The notes under the pieces were generated by a model. That model did not search any database, was not told the DNA's origin, and saw nothing but the letters and a program-made list of their open reading frames with translations. The position numbers and the translations under genes are program-made. Positions 6,735 to 14,271 of a stretch of 35,887 nt of DNA are shown here, in pieces. Numbering within the stretch: position 1 is the stretch's first letter; every line of letters starts with the position of its first letter. The stretch comes from an uncultured Candidatus Melainabacteria bacterium (GTDB taxonomy: Bacteria > Cyanobacteriota > Vampirovibrionia > Gastranaerophilales > Gastranaerophilaceae): the NCBI GenBank assembly GCA_934757255.1, contig CAKVLL010000018.1, positions 1 to 35,887 on the forward strand, written 5' to 3'.

Positions 6735-8306
6735 TTTAATACAAGTGGAACTATTAAAATCAGAGCCTTCGGGCTCTTTTTTAATGCTTTCAGCATCTAT
6801 ATCTTTTGAAGAAATTATTGCAAACTTAAATTCAGCCAATCCAACTTCCGCAATTCCTTGTTTTGCAAGTTTTACCAGTTTTTCAATCGTAGCAAAAGGT
6901 TCACGAAATATTACTGTAACCTTCTTGTTCTTAATTGTTGCATTTAAATAAACTTCTCGAATAATTTGAGCGACTTCTTCTGCTGAAAGTTCGGTGGCTG
7001 GAAAGCTTGCTTTGTGGCACAAATCAAGGATTTTCAAACCTGTATCTAAATAATTTGTATTTGCTTTGGTGTGTTTTTGCAATTCTGCACATAAACGATT
7101 TAATTTTGTTTCATATTCATTTTTCAAATTCACCCACAAATCATATTCTAAAACACTATTTAGTTGGTCGAGATACATCTTTTTGAGAATTTCTTTACAT
7201 TCCATAATTTCAGTATTAATTCGTTCTGTTTCCTGTTTGTGAAATTCTTGTTCATCACCTAAACAAGCTTTTAGAGAAAGTTTTACAAGTTCATAAACTT
7301 CTTCATTCAAACCGATTCTTTTTAGGTGCATTCTAAAAGACTGAGTTAATTCTTTTTCAGAAATGTATACAGTATTCGGACAACTTCTGTCATAGTGTGA
7401 ACATCGGTAGTAAATATTGTTTTTCTTTTGTCTTTCTCCGCAAAAAGAATATCCGCAAACTCCACATTTCAAGATTCCGGGATAAAGAAAATCAAAGTTT
7501 TTTCTGACTTTTGATTTATCAACTTTCAAAAATGCTTTTTGAGCTTTTTCAAATGTATCAAGGCTAACCAAAGGTGCGTGTTTACCTTGATAAATGATAC
7601 CGTTACAACTCATTTGTCCTATGTAAATTACATTTTTGAGCATTGATTCCAGTACGCATTGGGTGATTTTAGGTCTATCAGTTTTGTAGTAGTAGCCTTC
7701 AATAAAAAGTTGTTCGCATAGTTTTCTGAGTGAGTATTTACCTGTAGCAAAAAGTTCAAATGCTCTTCTTACAAACAACACTCTTGATTTATCAATAATC
7801 AGATTCTTTTTAGCACCTCTCAAATATCCGTAAGGCGGTTGGAATGGCCAATAGCCTTCTTCAACGGCTTCTTTTAAGCCTTTTGAGATTTCTTCCGAAA
7901 GATTGTCAATATAATTTTTCGCCATTAAAACCTTAATTCCATGAATAAATTTGTCATGAGATTTAGAATTTTTGCTAATAACAGTGCCTTCTTTTACTAA
8001 ATGAATTTCTAACTCATACTCTTCAAGGGTAACGTAGTCCTTGAAATTGCGGTAAAGTCGGTCTGTTTTTTCAACAAGCACAGTTTTAATTTGCGGATTA
8101 GCTTTAAGAAAATTTAGCATTTTGTTGTAATTCGTTCTACCTGCTTTTTTAGCAGTTTCAGCGTCCGAAAATTCTTCAACAATCTGAAAACCATGCTTTA
8201 GTGCATATTCCTTCAATAATTTTAGTTGAGCAGGAATTGAAAAACCTTCACGTTCCTGTTCTCGACTTGAAACTCGTGCATAAATTACAACTTCTTTGTG
8301 TTCCAT
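6705..8306 (-). CDS. Large serine recombinase (integrase candidate)
   Basis: 533 aa with the full large-serine-recombinase order. The catalytic resolvase domain (1-~145) has VIYARVSSREQE and nucleophile Ser13. A recombinase domain follows (~165-265, YGYLRGAKKNLIIDK...GKYSLRKLCEQL). Then come a zinc ribbon with CGVCGYSFCG and CSHYDRSC (~285-325) and a C-terminal coiled coil (~350-430). It should cut, exchange and rejoin attachment sites. The last ~28 codons lie in the direct repeat and the antisense strand of the tRNA, so its natural C-terminus changes between the integrated and circular forms. AGGAG sits 7 nt before the ATG. Being at the element edge next to the tRNA makes it the likely integrase. 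Confidence 0.93.
   Translation of the reverse strand: MEHKEVVIYARVSSREQEREGFSIPAQLKLLKEYALKHGFQIVEEFSDAETAKKAGRTNYNKMLNFLKANPQIKTVLVEKTDRLYRNFKDYVTLEEYELEIHLVKEGTVISKNSKSHDKFIHGIKVLMAKNYIDNLSEEISKGLKEAVEEGYWPFQPPYGYLRGAKKNLIIDKSRVLFVRRAFELFATGKYSLRKLCEQLFIEGYYYKTDRPKITQCVLESMLKNVIYIGQMSCNGIIYQGKHAPLVSLDTFEKAQKAFLKVDKSKVRKNFDFLYPGILKCGVCGYSFCGERQKKNNIYYRCSHYDRSCPNTVYISEKELTQSFRMHLKRIGLNEEVYELVKLSLKACLGDEQEFHKQETERINTEIMECKEILKKMYLDQLNSVLEYDLWVNLKNEYETKLNRLCAELQKHTKANTNYLDTGLKILDLCHKASFPATELSAEEVAQIIREVYLNATIKNKKVTVIFREPFATIEKLVKLAKQGIAEVGLAEFKFAIISSKDIDAESIKKEPEGSDFNSSTCIKWWRLGDSNS
6727..6793. repeat. Left direct repeat (attachment site, tRNA side)
   Basis: Starts with CTCCACCA, the tRNA 3' end, and includes the tRNA terminator. 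Identical to 23427-23493; flanking bases differ on both sides (C/G before, C/T after). Confidence 0.85.
6762..6783 (+). terminator. Terminator of tRNA-Ala
   Basis: AGAGCC-TTCG-GGCTCT: a 6-bp GC-rich stem on a UUCG tetraloop followed by a T6 run. It lies inside the left direct repeat, so a second copy exists at 23462-23483. Confidence 0.85.
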
Positions 8307-8513
8307 ATCTGAATCTCCTAGAAAATCTGAATACTAGTTTAATTTTTTACTATTTTTCAGAAGTTGTAAAGTGAGTTTGGCATACGAAACTCCTGACGGA
8401 GTTTACCTTAAATTCAATAGGCATAATGTTTTAAAATTGGTCGTTTGGTCGTTTTGTTTTGAAAGATTTGATAACAAAAGCCTTGAAAGCTTTTCTAAAA
8501 AGTCGTATTCAGG

Positions 8514-8954
8514 TCAATACTCGGTCGGTAACATCAAAACAAACTGCAATGGTGTATAATTTCCCAGTTGCAAATACATTTTGTAAGATGTAATGCTCAT
8601 ATTTTTCGCTATTGGTAAATCAACAAATGGGATTTCTTGGCTTATTACAACTATATGCTCATCGTAATCACCATTTTGGTTAATTCCTTCTCTATAAATT
8701 TCAATTTTTCCTTGATTATTCTTGTCAATCAAGATTTCTACAACGAAAAAGCCGTCCTCGGTCTTGTTAAAACATTCTAAAATTGTTGGCATATAAGAAA
8801 TGACTGTATCGACAAGCCAATACGCTTCCAAAGATTCTTGAAAGTCCATAACTCCGTCAGTATACAAAAGATTGGAATAATAAGGACGTTGAAAATACCG
8901 AGTGGTACCAGTATTGCGGTAGTAAATCATCTGAACATCTGAATAATTGAGCAT
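8514..8954 (-). CDS. DUF6876-like hypothetical protein
   Basis: 146 aa. The stretch MIYYRNTGTTRYFQRPYY followed by LLYTDGVMDF and AYWLVDTVISY matches my recollection of the small DUF6876 family found on plasmids and integrated elements; its biochemical role is unknown. No membrane segment. AAGGAATTAAT precedes the ATG. It stands alone between the two recombinase genes, separated from the upstream one by a terminator at 9025-9055, so it needs its own promoter. Confidence 0.7.
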   Translation of the reverse strand: MLNYSDVQMIYYRNTGTTRYFQRPYYSNLLYTDGVMDFQESLEAYWLVDTVISYMPTILECFNKTEDGFFVVEILIDKNNQGKIEIYREGINQNGDYDEHIVVISQEIPFVDLPIAKNMSITSYKMYLQLGNYTPLQFVLMLPTEY

Positions 8955-9024
8955 ATTAATTCCTTAAAAATCTGAATTTTGTTTTATTTTTTTATCATTT
9001 TTCCCAAAAGTAAAGTTTTTAGAA

Positions 9025-9055
9025 ATAAAAAAAGCCACACCCTAAAATGTGTGGC
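9025..9055 (-). terminator. Terminator of the recombinase/ATPase transcript
   Basis: Read on the minus strand, GCCACAC-(8 nt)-GTGTGGC forms a 7-bp stem followed by CTTTTTTT. It lies 34 bp after the stop of the second recombinase. Confidence 0.8.
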
Positions 9056-9088
9056 AATAATTCAGATTTTCAGTAAAATTTAAAAGTA

Positions 9089-10513
9089 TTACCGCTTACG
9101 AATTTTACGGAAAGCTGATTTAAAAGTTAATTTCACATTCTTTTCTCTATCAACTTCAAACTTGTTCTTAACAAGTAAAATTACATCTCGCTTTGCTTGT
9201 AAATCAAGACTTCCAAAAACTTCTGATAACCGCTTTTCAGTAGCATTTTCACATAATATTTTGGCATTAGCGATTTTGTTTTCAATTTCAATAATTTGAC
9301 TGGGCAAATCTCCGTAAGCCTCATTTATCAAATTTCTTTCAGCTTCAATCAGTTCTAAATCATCAATACCGTTTTCTTCAATAACATCTGCAAGTTCCAA
9401 TTCTTGATGATATTTTCGGCTAACATTTCTTTTCAAGGTCGATAATTGTTGTCTTAATGGTTTTAATATTTCATTCAAGACTTCATTTACTAAATGTTTA
9501 GGAATAAGATTTAAACGAATTTCCTTAAAATAATCAAGAACTTCTGTATAAATATTTTTCTCATTTACACAAATATATTTACCGTCATCATCTCGGCAAG
9601 TGTAATAAACATATTTTCCTTTTTTAATGTCGCCAGTTAAAAGTTTATCAGTACCCTTGAAATTCAACAAATTTGAAAATAAAAATGTATGTTTCTGCAC
9701 TTTTTCAGTACCTGCATTTTTTAGCATTACCTGAACATTATTAAACAATTCATCACTAATAATAGCTTTGTGTTTACCTAAAATTTCTATATCGCAATCT
9801 GGAAAATCATACTTTCCGGTATAAAACTTGCTTTTAAGCATACTGCTAAGGCTCGCTTTAGGAATTTTACCGCTTTTCTGCAACTTGTAAATTAAACCTT
9901 CTTCAAAAAGAATATCAGGTAAAGTAGAAAGTGAATATTTACCTGTTGTATACAATTCATACGCTCTTTTTACAAATTCAGCCTGTTTGGGTACAACTGC
10001 AATAGCTCCGCTCTTCAATTTTGTATAACCGTAGTTCAACTTACTAGGTCTAATACCTGTTTTTGCCTTTTTTACAAGTCCTTGTTTGCGAATTTCGTTC
10101 ATGTGATTAACTTCAAATTCAGCATTAGCAGTCAAAATTCTTACTAAAAATTTCTCATGAGCCTTAAACGGTTTTGTAATCACAAGGTTATCCTGCAAAC
10201 AAACAATTGTAATATCAAGTTTGTCAACAAGATTTTCAAGTTCCTCAAAATCATAAGGATTTCTCGTCAAACGGTTCAAGCTGAAAGCAATTATCACATC
10301 TGCTTTGTTTTTGTACTGCTCTGCTATCATTTTTGCAAAAACAGGTCTTTTGTGTGCTTTCATTGCACTACAATTTTCATAATAAACATTCCTAACTTGA
10401 TAACCATGTTTTGTGCAATATTCTCGGCATTTCTCTTCTTGTGTTTCTTTGGACAAGCCTTTTTCTTGAGGTTTGCTTGATAATCTGTTGTAAATATCAA
10501 CGGTTTTAGTCAT
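9089..10513 (-). CDS. Second serine recombinase with degenerate zinc ribbon
   Basis: 474 aa with a resolvase domain (VDIYNRLSSKPQE, Ser12 as nucleophile; ADVIIAFSLNRLTRN, about residues 71-85) and a recombinase domain (~155-260, ending in the same GKYSL segment as the first recombinase). Where the zinc ribbon should be (~285-320) no CxxC pairs remain, only isolated cysteines in YYTCRDDDGKYIC. The long C-terminal coiled coil (~355-435) is kept. It may be a recombination directionality partner, an invertase-like enzyme or a decaying integrase. The start overlaps the end of the ATPase gene by 8 nt, so the two are coupled, which points to a joint role in element excision or replication. Confidence 0.9.
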   Translation of the reverse strand: MTKTVDIYNRLSSKPQEKGLSKETQEEKCREYCTKHGYQVRNVYYENCSAMKAHKRPVFAKMIAEQYKNKADVIIAFSLNRLTRNPYDFEELENLVDKLDITIVCLQDNLVITKPFKAHEKFLVRILTANAEFEVNHMNEIRKQGLVKKAKTGIRPSKLNYGYTKLKSGAIAVVPKQAEFVKRAYELYTTGKYSLSTLPDILFEEGLIYKLQKSGKIPKASLSSMLKSKFYTGKYDFPDCDIEILGKHKAIISDELFNNVQVMLKNAGTEKVQKHTFLFSNLLNFKGTDKLLTGDIKKGKYVYYTCRDDDGKYICVNEKNIYTEVLDYFKEIRLNLIPKHLVNEVLNEILKPLRQQLSTLKRNVSRKYHQELELADVIEENGIDDLELIEAERNLINEAYGDLPSQIIEIENKIANAKILCENATEKRLSEVFGSLDLQAKRDVILLVKNKFEVDREKNVKLTFKSAFRKIRKR

Positions 10514-12176
10514 CTTCGCCCTCCGCAGAATTTACAGGCATAACTCGATTTAAAATATCAAGCAAAATTTCATTTTCAGAAATATCAACCTTAATTGCTT
10601 TACCAATTGGTTTCAAATCTGAACTTTTTAGATTAAATCGCTTGTCATTAGCTAATTTCAATTTTAGTTGAGCGGTATTCAGTTTTTGTCTTTCACTCAA
10701 GCTATTAAAAATATCGCAATATTTTTTAAGATTTATCCGCAAAAATTTACTCCGAGTAATCAAAAAATCACGACCGAAAATTAATTCATCTTTTACGAAT
10801 AATCTGTAAACGTCGGCTAAAAATACATCACCGTAGTTTAATTCTGTATCAAGATAGCGTTCAAAATACTCAAAATATTCTTTTGCAAGTTGTTCGGTAT
10901 TAACAACTTCAAACCCAACAATGTCATTAATTACAGACCACATTGCCATGCCAATCGCAACATTATTGCACAACCTCGATTGGGTACAAAAATTTTGTGC
11001 AATCTTAAATTGCTGATTATATATTTCAATGATTTTTGAGCGATAACTCAATATTAACGGTAACATTGAAGATAATTTCTTCAATTCTTCCGCTGAATGG
11101 TATTTAAAGTTTGAGAGCTCAAATTTGTCTTTTGGCATATCAACCAAAATGCTTCTTGAAAAATTAGCAAAAGTAATATTTTCAAAAAAAATATTTGTTG
11201 TAATACAAAAAGACGTATTGATATCAGTTACAATTTCTGTACCGTCTTTTGAGGACTTTTTCCTTGGTGTACCTGAATACGTATCTTTACCCAAATTTTC
11301 CAGTTTTTCGATTAATGATTTATCAAGTTCGTCAATAAAGAACATAACATTATTTAGGTTTGATAATCCTTCTCTAATTACTGTTATCGTTGATGTTCCG
11401 CTAGTTAGTTCTGTATGATTTACAAAGCCAAAAATTGCCGCCAAACAGTACATAAGTGTTGTTTTGCCTGACGTCGGCTGACCATACAAAAATATGTACG
11501 GAAAACCTTGAGCATGCTTGATAAATAAATCAAAAAACAAAACTCCAACACAAACACCAACTGCAACCAAAACCGCAGAATCATTATACACCCTAGCAAT
11601 TGTAACAAAGAACTCTGCCAGTATTTTCTTTGGATTATCAGAATGAAAATACACAGGTTTTGGATATTTGTGTGTCAAAATCTGTTCTTTTTCCTGTTCC
11701 GTAAGTTTTAATTCAGTTGAAATATTTGGATACTCCAAAAGCTCAAAACAATTTAGGTCAAAAATTTTGTTACTGAATACAAATATATTTTCAGTCGGCT
11801 GATAGCCGTAATTTTTGTAAATATTAATCGTTTTAATGTTTTCATAAAGCATTTCTTTTATTTTCCAGAAAATTGATTTAGAAAAGCTTTCTGACAAACC
11901 TACAACCCCTTTATGCAAAGCCTTTACAAATGCTTTTACATCTTCTTCATCACTTCCGCTAATCAGCTTGATAAACCTATTTTGCGGATTTTGCTCTTTT
12001 GCGATAGCTAAAGCAAGAAGCTCGACTGTCTTGTATTTGTTTTTAGTAGATAAAATTTGATTAACTATCGCAATAGAATTAAGCGTGTAGTTAGCTATTT
12101 TAGTGGATTTTTTATTTCCGTTACTGTCTGTATAAAAATAATACAGAGCTGAATTTGTATTTTTAATAAGATTCAT
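10506..12176 (-). CDS. P-loop ATPase, DUF927/plasmid-helicase-like
   Basis: 556 aa. Walker A GQPTSGKTT (232-240), Walker B VMFFIDELDK (277-286), a sensor-like stretch SFCITTNIFFEN (322-333) and an arginine in FSRSILVDMPKD (339-350). The layout, with ~180 N-terminal residues then a single ATPase core, fits DUF927 or related superfamily-III-type helicases of phages and plasmids, which unwind or load at an element origin. The hydrophobic AVLVAVGVCVGVLFF (201-215) precedes the P-loop, as often seen in this family. It is coupled to the second recombinase. The start ATG has GGGAG 11 nt upstream. Primase motifs are not visible. Confidence 0.75.
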   Translation of the reverse strand: MNLIKNTNSALYYFYTDSNGNKKSTKIANYTLNSIAIVNQILSTKNKYKTVELLALAIAKEQNPQNRFIKLISGSDEEDVKAFVKALHKGVVGLSESFSKSIFWKIKEMLYENIKTINIYKNYGYQPTENIFVFSNKIFDLNCFELLEYPNISTELKLTEQEKEQILTHKYPKPVYFHSDNPKKILAEFFVTIARVYNDSAVLVAVGVCVGVLFFDLFIKHAQGFPYIFLYGQPTSGKTTLMYCLAAIFGFVNHTELTSGTSTITVIREGLSNLNNVMFFIDELDKSLIEKLENLGKDTYSGTPRKKSSKDGTEIVTDINTSFCITTNIFFENITFANFSRSILVDMPKDKFELSNFKYHSAEELKKLSSMLPLILSYRSKIIEIYNQQFKIAQNFCTQSRLCNNVAIGMAMWSVINDIVGFEVVNTEQLAKEYFEYFERYLDTELNYGDVFLADVYRLFVKDELIFGRDFLITRSKFLRINLKKYCDIFNSLSERQKLNTAQLKLKLANDKRFNLKSSDLKPIGKAIKVDISENEILLDILNRVMPVNSAEGEDD

Positions 12177-12198
12177 AAATATTTTTTCTCCCTTGAAC

Positions 12199-12231
12199 TT
12201 AAAAGAAAACGGCTAGGGAATTCCCTAGCCG
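12199..12231 (-). terminator. Terminator after the 162-aa gene
   Basis: A perfect palindrome of 22 bp (12210-12231, arms CGGCTAGGGAA/TTCCCTAGCCG) followed on the minus strand by TTTTCTTTT. It lies between the 162-aa gene and the ATPase gene. Confidence 0.85.
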
Positions 12232-12238
12232 CATATGA

Positions 12239-12727
12239 TTATGATGTGATAGGCGTGTCTTGCATCCAGAAGTTAAAATAAGAATCATCTTTAACAATTC
12301 CATTGACACTAAGTATTCCAAGTATATTTGAATACCAAGTAACATCTTTTGTGTCAATTTTGCTGTCATATTTTACAACCAGCTCACTATAAGGTTTAAT
12401 CGTAACAGAAAATACTGAATCGCCTTTTCTGAATAACAGATTTTGCTGTCTTATAAAGCTTATTTGCGTTGACAACTCTTCTGGTAATTCCACAATTACA
12501 GTATTTTCTTTCAATTCTTCTTCTGTGGATTTGTTTAGAAATGCTGAGAGGTAGAACTGTATGACATTCATAACATCTTCTGTTTCAATTGGTTTGCTAT
12601 ACTTAGTAACAGCCCCCTCAAAGTCAACATACGAATACTTTTTAAGGTTTTCTTTGTCAGCTTTGTTGATGTTTTTAATTATGTCTGCTACTGAAATAGC
12701 GTTAAGTTTAATAATCATGTTTCCCAT
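12239..12727 (-). CDS. Hypothetical protein, 162 aa
   Basis: Not recognised. Soluble, mixed alpha/beta by composition, with no obvious motif. I chose the ATG at 12725-12727 because GGAGGA sits 6 nt before it; an upstream GTG (12754) would add nine residues but lacks a site. A 10-bp inverted repeat lies directly upstream and overlaps that GTG. The position between the SSB-like gene and the ATPase suggests a role in element maintenance, by association only. Confidence 0.65.
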   Translation of the reverse strand: MGNMIIKLNAISVADIIKNINKADKENLKKYSYVDFEGAVTKYSKPIETEDVMNVIQFYLSAFLNKSTEEELKENTVIVELPEELSTQISFIRQQNLLFRKGDSVFSVTIKPYSELVVKYDSKIDTKDVTWYSNILGILSVNGIVKDDSYFNFWMQDTPITS

Positions 12728-12739
12728 GATAAATCCTCC

Positions 12740-12766
12740 AAAATTTCTAATCACGCTAGAAATTTT
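12740..12766 (-). promoter_or_regulatory. Inverted repeat next to a ribosome-binding site
   Basis: AAAATTTCTA (12740-12749) and TAGAAATTTT (12757-12766) pair perfectly over 10 bp around a 7-nt loop, immediately upstream of the GGAGGA of the 162-aa gene. It could be an operator or an mRNA hairpin limiting translation. A second stem, CTGTTTATA/TATAAACAG (12783-12812), and CTCAAG/CTTGAG (12767-12824) follow upstream, so the leader is highly structured. Confidence 0.5.
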
Positions 12767-12827
12767 CTCAAGTTGTAATATACTGTTTATAGAGCGTGAT
12801 TCTTATAAACAGTCACTGCTTGAGAGG

Positions 12828-12908
12828 TTAAACAGCCAAAATCGCTTGCAAAATGATTTTAAGTAACTGTTTAATCTCTTCTTTTTCTTGAAGGTCTAAG
12901 TCCTTCAC
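12828..12908 (-). CDS. Possible 26-aa small ORF
   Basis: GTG at 12906-12908, preceded by AAAGGA, opens a 26-codon frame with a coding-like product (VKDLDLQEKEEIKQLL, then a hydrophobic end). The frame is open upstream for another ~15 codons without a start, so it may be the end of a frameshifted gene; a separate ATG in another frame at about 12950 gives only nine residues. Weakly supported. Confidence 0.25.
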   Translation of the reverse strand: MKDLDLQEKEEIKQLLKIILQAILAV

Positions 12909-13014
12909 ATACCTGTCCTTTAGACTTTTATTCTTATTTGCTTTTCCATAAGCAACCTCCTATTCTGTCAGTTCTTACTACGCTCTAAAAAGAGAAAACG
13001 ACATTTGTATAATT

Positions 13015-13344
13015 CTAGTTTGGCGAATATTCTAATGAAATAAAGCGTTTATCCGGTTCACTCCATTGGGTCAAAGAAAACTTGTTACCAATAATCTGCA
13101 AAGTATAGTCTTTTTTCGGATAAGTCCTGTTTATAAGGTCGCACTCGATTCTTACAAAATCAGACTTTTTGCATCGTTCCAGAAATTCTTTTGCCTCGTC
13201 ATTAAAGAATGTAACCAAATACGATTGCTCTTTGTGTCGCTTAAAGTCCTTAGCTTTGATGACACAAGTAGTAAGATATCGCCCAGTTGAGCTCTTACCA
13301 CCTTCTAAATAAACAATTTTGCCATTAATGATTAGATTATCCAT
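13015..13344 (-). CDS. Single-stranded DNA-binding-like OB-fold protein
   Basis: 109 aa with the strand order of an OB fold: MDNLIINGKIVYLE, GRYLTTCVIKAKDFKRHKEQ, SYLVTFFNDEAKEFLERC, DFVRIECDLINRTY and YTLQIIGNKFSL. SSB and SSB-like proteins of mobile elements share this arrangement; the acidic C-terminal tip of true SSB is missing. It would bind ssDNA during element replication. AAGGAGA precedes the ATG. It heads the run of minus-strand replication genes and so supports the helicase call for the ATPase downstream. Confidence 0.65.
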   Translation of the reverse strand: MDNLIINGKIVYLEGGKSSTGRYLTTCVIKAKDFKRHKEQSYLVTFFNDEAKEFLERCKKSDFVRIECDLINRTYPKKDYTLQIIGNKFSLTQWSEPDKRFISLEYSPN

Positions 13345-13495
13345 TTTTATCTCCTTTCTTTTGTGATAACCTCGGTCAGCTTTGTAATTGCTGATTACAT
13401 AATAACTATATCAAGGATGGCTAAATGGTACTTTTCTTAAAAAAGCATTTAAAATTAAGTAATAGCTTGAAATCTAAAAAATTATAAACGTAAAA

Positions 13496-13530
13496 TCAAT
13501 AAAAAATGGTTATGAAAAATTCATAACCAT
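13496..13530 (-). terminator. Terminator after the winged-helix gene
   Basis: TGGTTATGAA (13507-13516) and TTCATAACCA (13520-13529) form a 10-bp stem with a 3-nt loop; on the minus strand it is followed by TTTTTTATTG. It closes the gene ending at 13561. Confidence 0.85.
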
Positions 13531-13560
13531 TTGAAACATTTTGTAACATTTCATCTATTT

Positions 13561-14040
13561 TTATAGTTTTTGTTCAAAAAATTTACAGTTTGCACTGCTC
13601 CAATTTTTATTGTCTACGGAGTTTTTACATCTTTCGTAACCTTCACAATCTTTTCTCTTTTTATTTTTTTGAGGGTAATATTTTTCTTTAAATTCTTCGG
13701 TGGTCATATTATCAAATACTCCATCTAAAATGATTGTATATCCTCTTTTACCATTATATCTTTCATTTAGATAAACTCGTGTACCCTTCGTTAATTGTTC
13801 ATTATCGTTTTCAGATTTTAACATATTAATTGCAAGGAGAAAGTTTATATGAGGTGATAAATTAGAACAATTATTTTTATTTAATTTGTGCGCAATTTCT
13901 GTTTCTGTCATAGCTCCACCATTTTCGGACAAAGTCAATACTATCTTCCACACAATCTTACTTCCTAATTTGTTAAATACCTCTTTTATCAACTCTATTT
14001 CTTCTTTTAAATTATCTGGGTTTATTCCGAATGTAATCAT
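13561..14040 (-). CDS. Winged-helix DNA-binding protein
   Basis: 159 aa. Residues ~20-95 form a winged helix of ArsR/MarR type: KIVWKIVLTLSENGGAMTET, EIAHKLN, LSPHINFLLAINMLK and a beta wing around RGYTIILDGVFDN. The C-terminal tail is basic and cysteine-containing (KRKDCEGYERCKN...SANCKFF; cysteines near 134, 139 and 152), so metal or redox sensing is possible but unproven. AAGGAGA lies ahead of the ATG. It is single, with its own terminator, between the replication genes and the cargo operon, and may control either side. Confidence 0.65.
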   Translation of the reverse strand: MITFGINPDNLKEEIELIKEVFNKLGSKIVWKIVLTLSENGGAMTETEIAHKLNKNNCSNLSPHINFLLAINMLKSENDNEQLTKGTRVYLNERYNGKRGYTIILDGVFDNMTTEEFKEKYYPQKNKKRKDCEGYERCKNSVDNKNWSSANCKFFEQKL

Positions 14041-14271
14041 ATTATTTCTCCTTATAGCTTGAATCTTACACTATGTATAAAACCTGAACATAAATATTTT
14101 TGCTAGTTTTAGACTATTTATAGAGCATAAAATAGAGTAAATTTTTGTTTGAATACAGATTATTAACTTATATTCGGTAATTTTCAAAATCAAACAACTT
14201 AAAATCTTTCTTTTCCATTCCTGCTAATGGAATTATAAGCTGTACTTATTTTGTTGTGCTATCTTTGCTTA

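Noticed and set aside
6598..6951. 117-codon plus-strand frame across the tRNA
   Set aside because: It runs through the tRNA and is antisense to the recombinase gene.
8371..8559. 62-codon plus-strand frame between the recombinase and DUF6876 gene
   Set aside because: GTG start without a ribosome site, overlaps the end of a better gene, and the product shows no motif. The region only holds a small AAACTCC/GGAGTTT hairpin at 8387-8404.
6705..10513. Tyrosine integrase expected from the tRNA-type repeat
   Set aside because: I looked for the R...HxxR...Y pattern in all element proteins and found none; both recombinases are clearly serine type.
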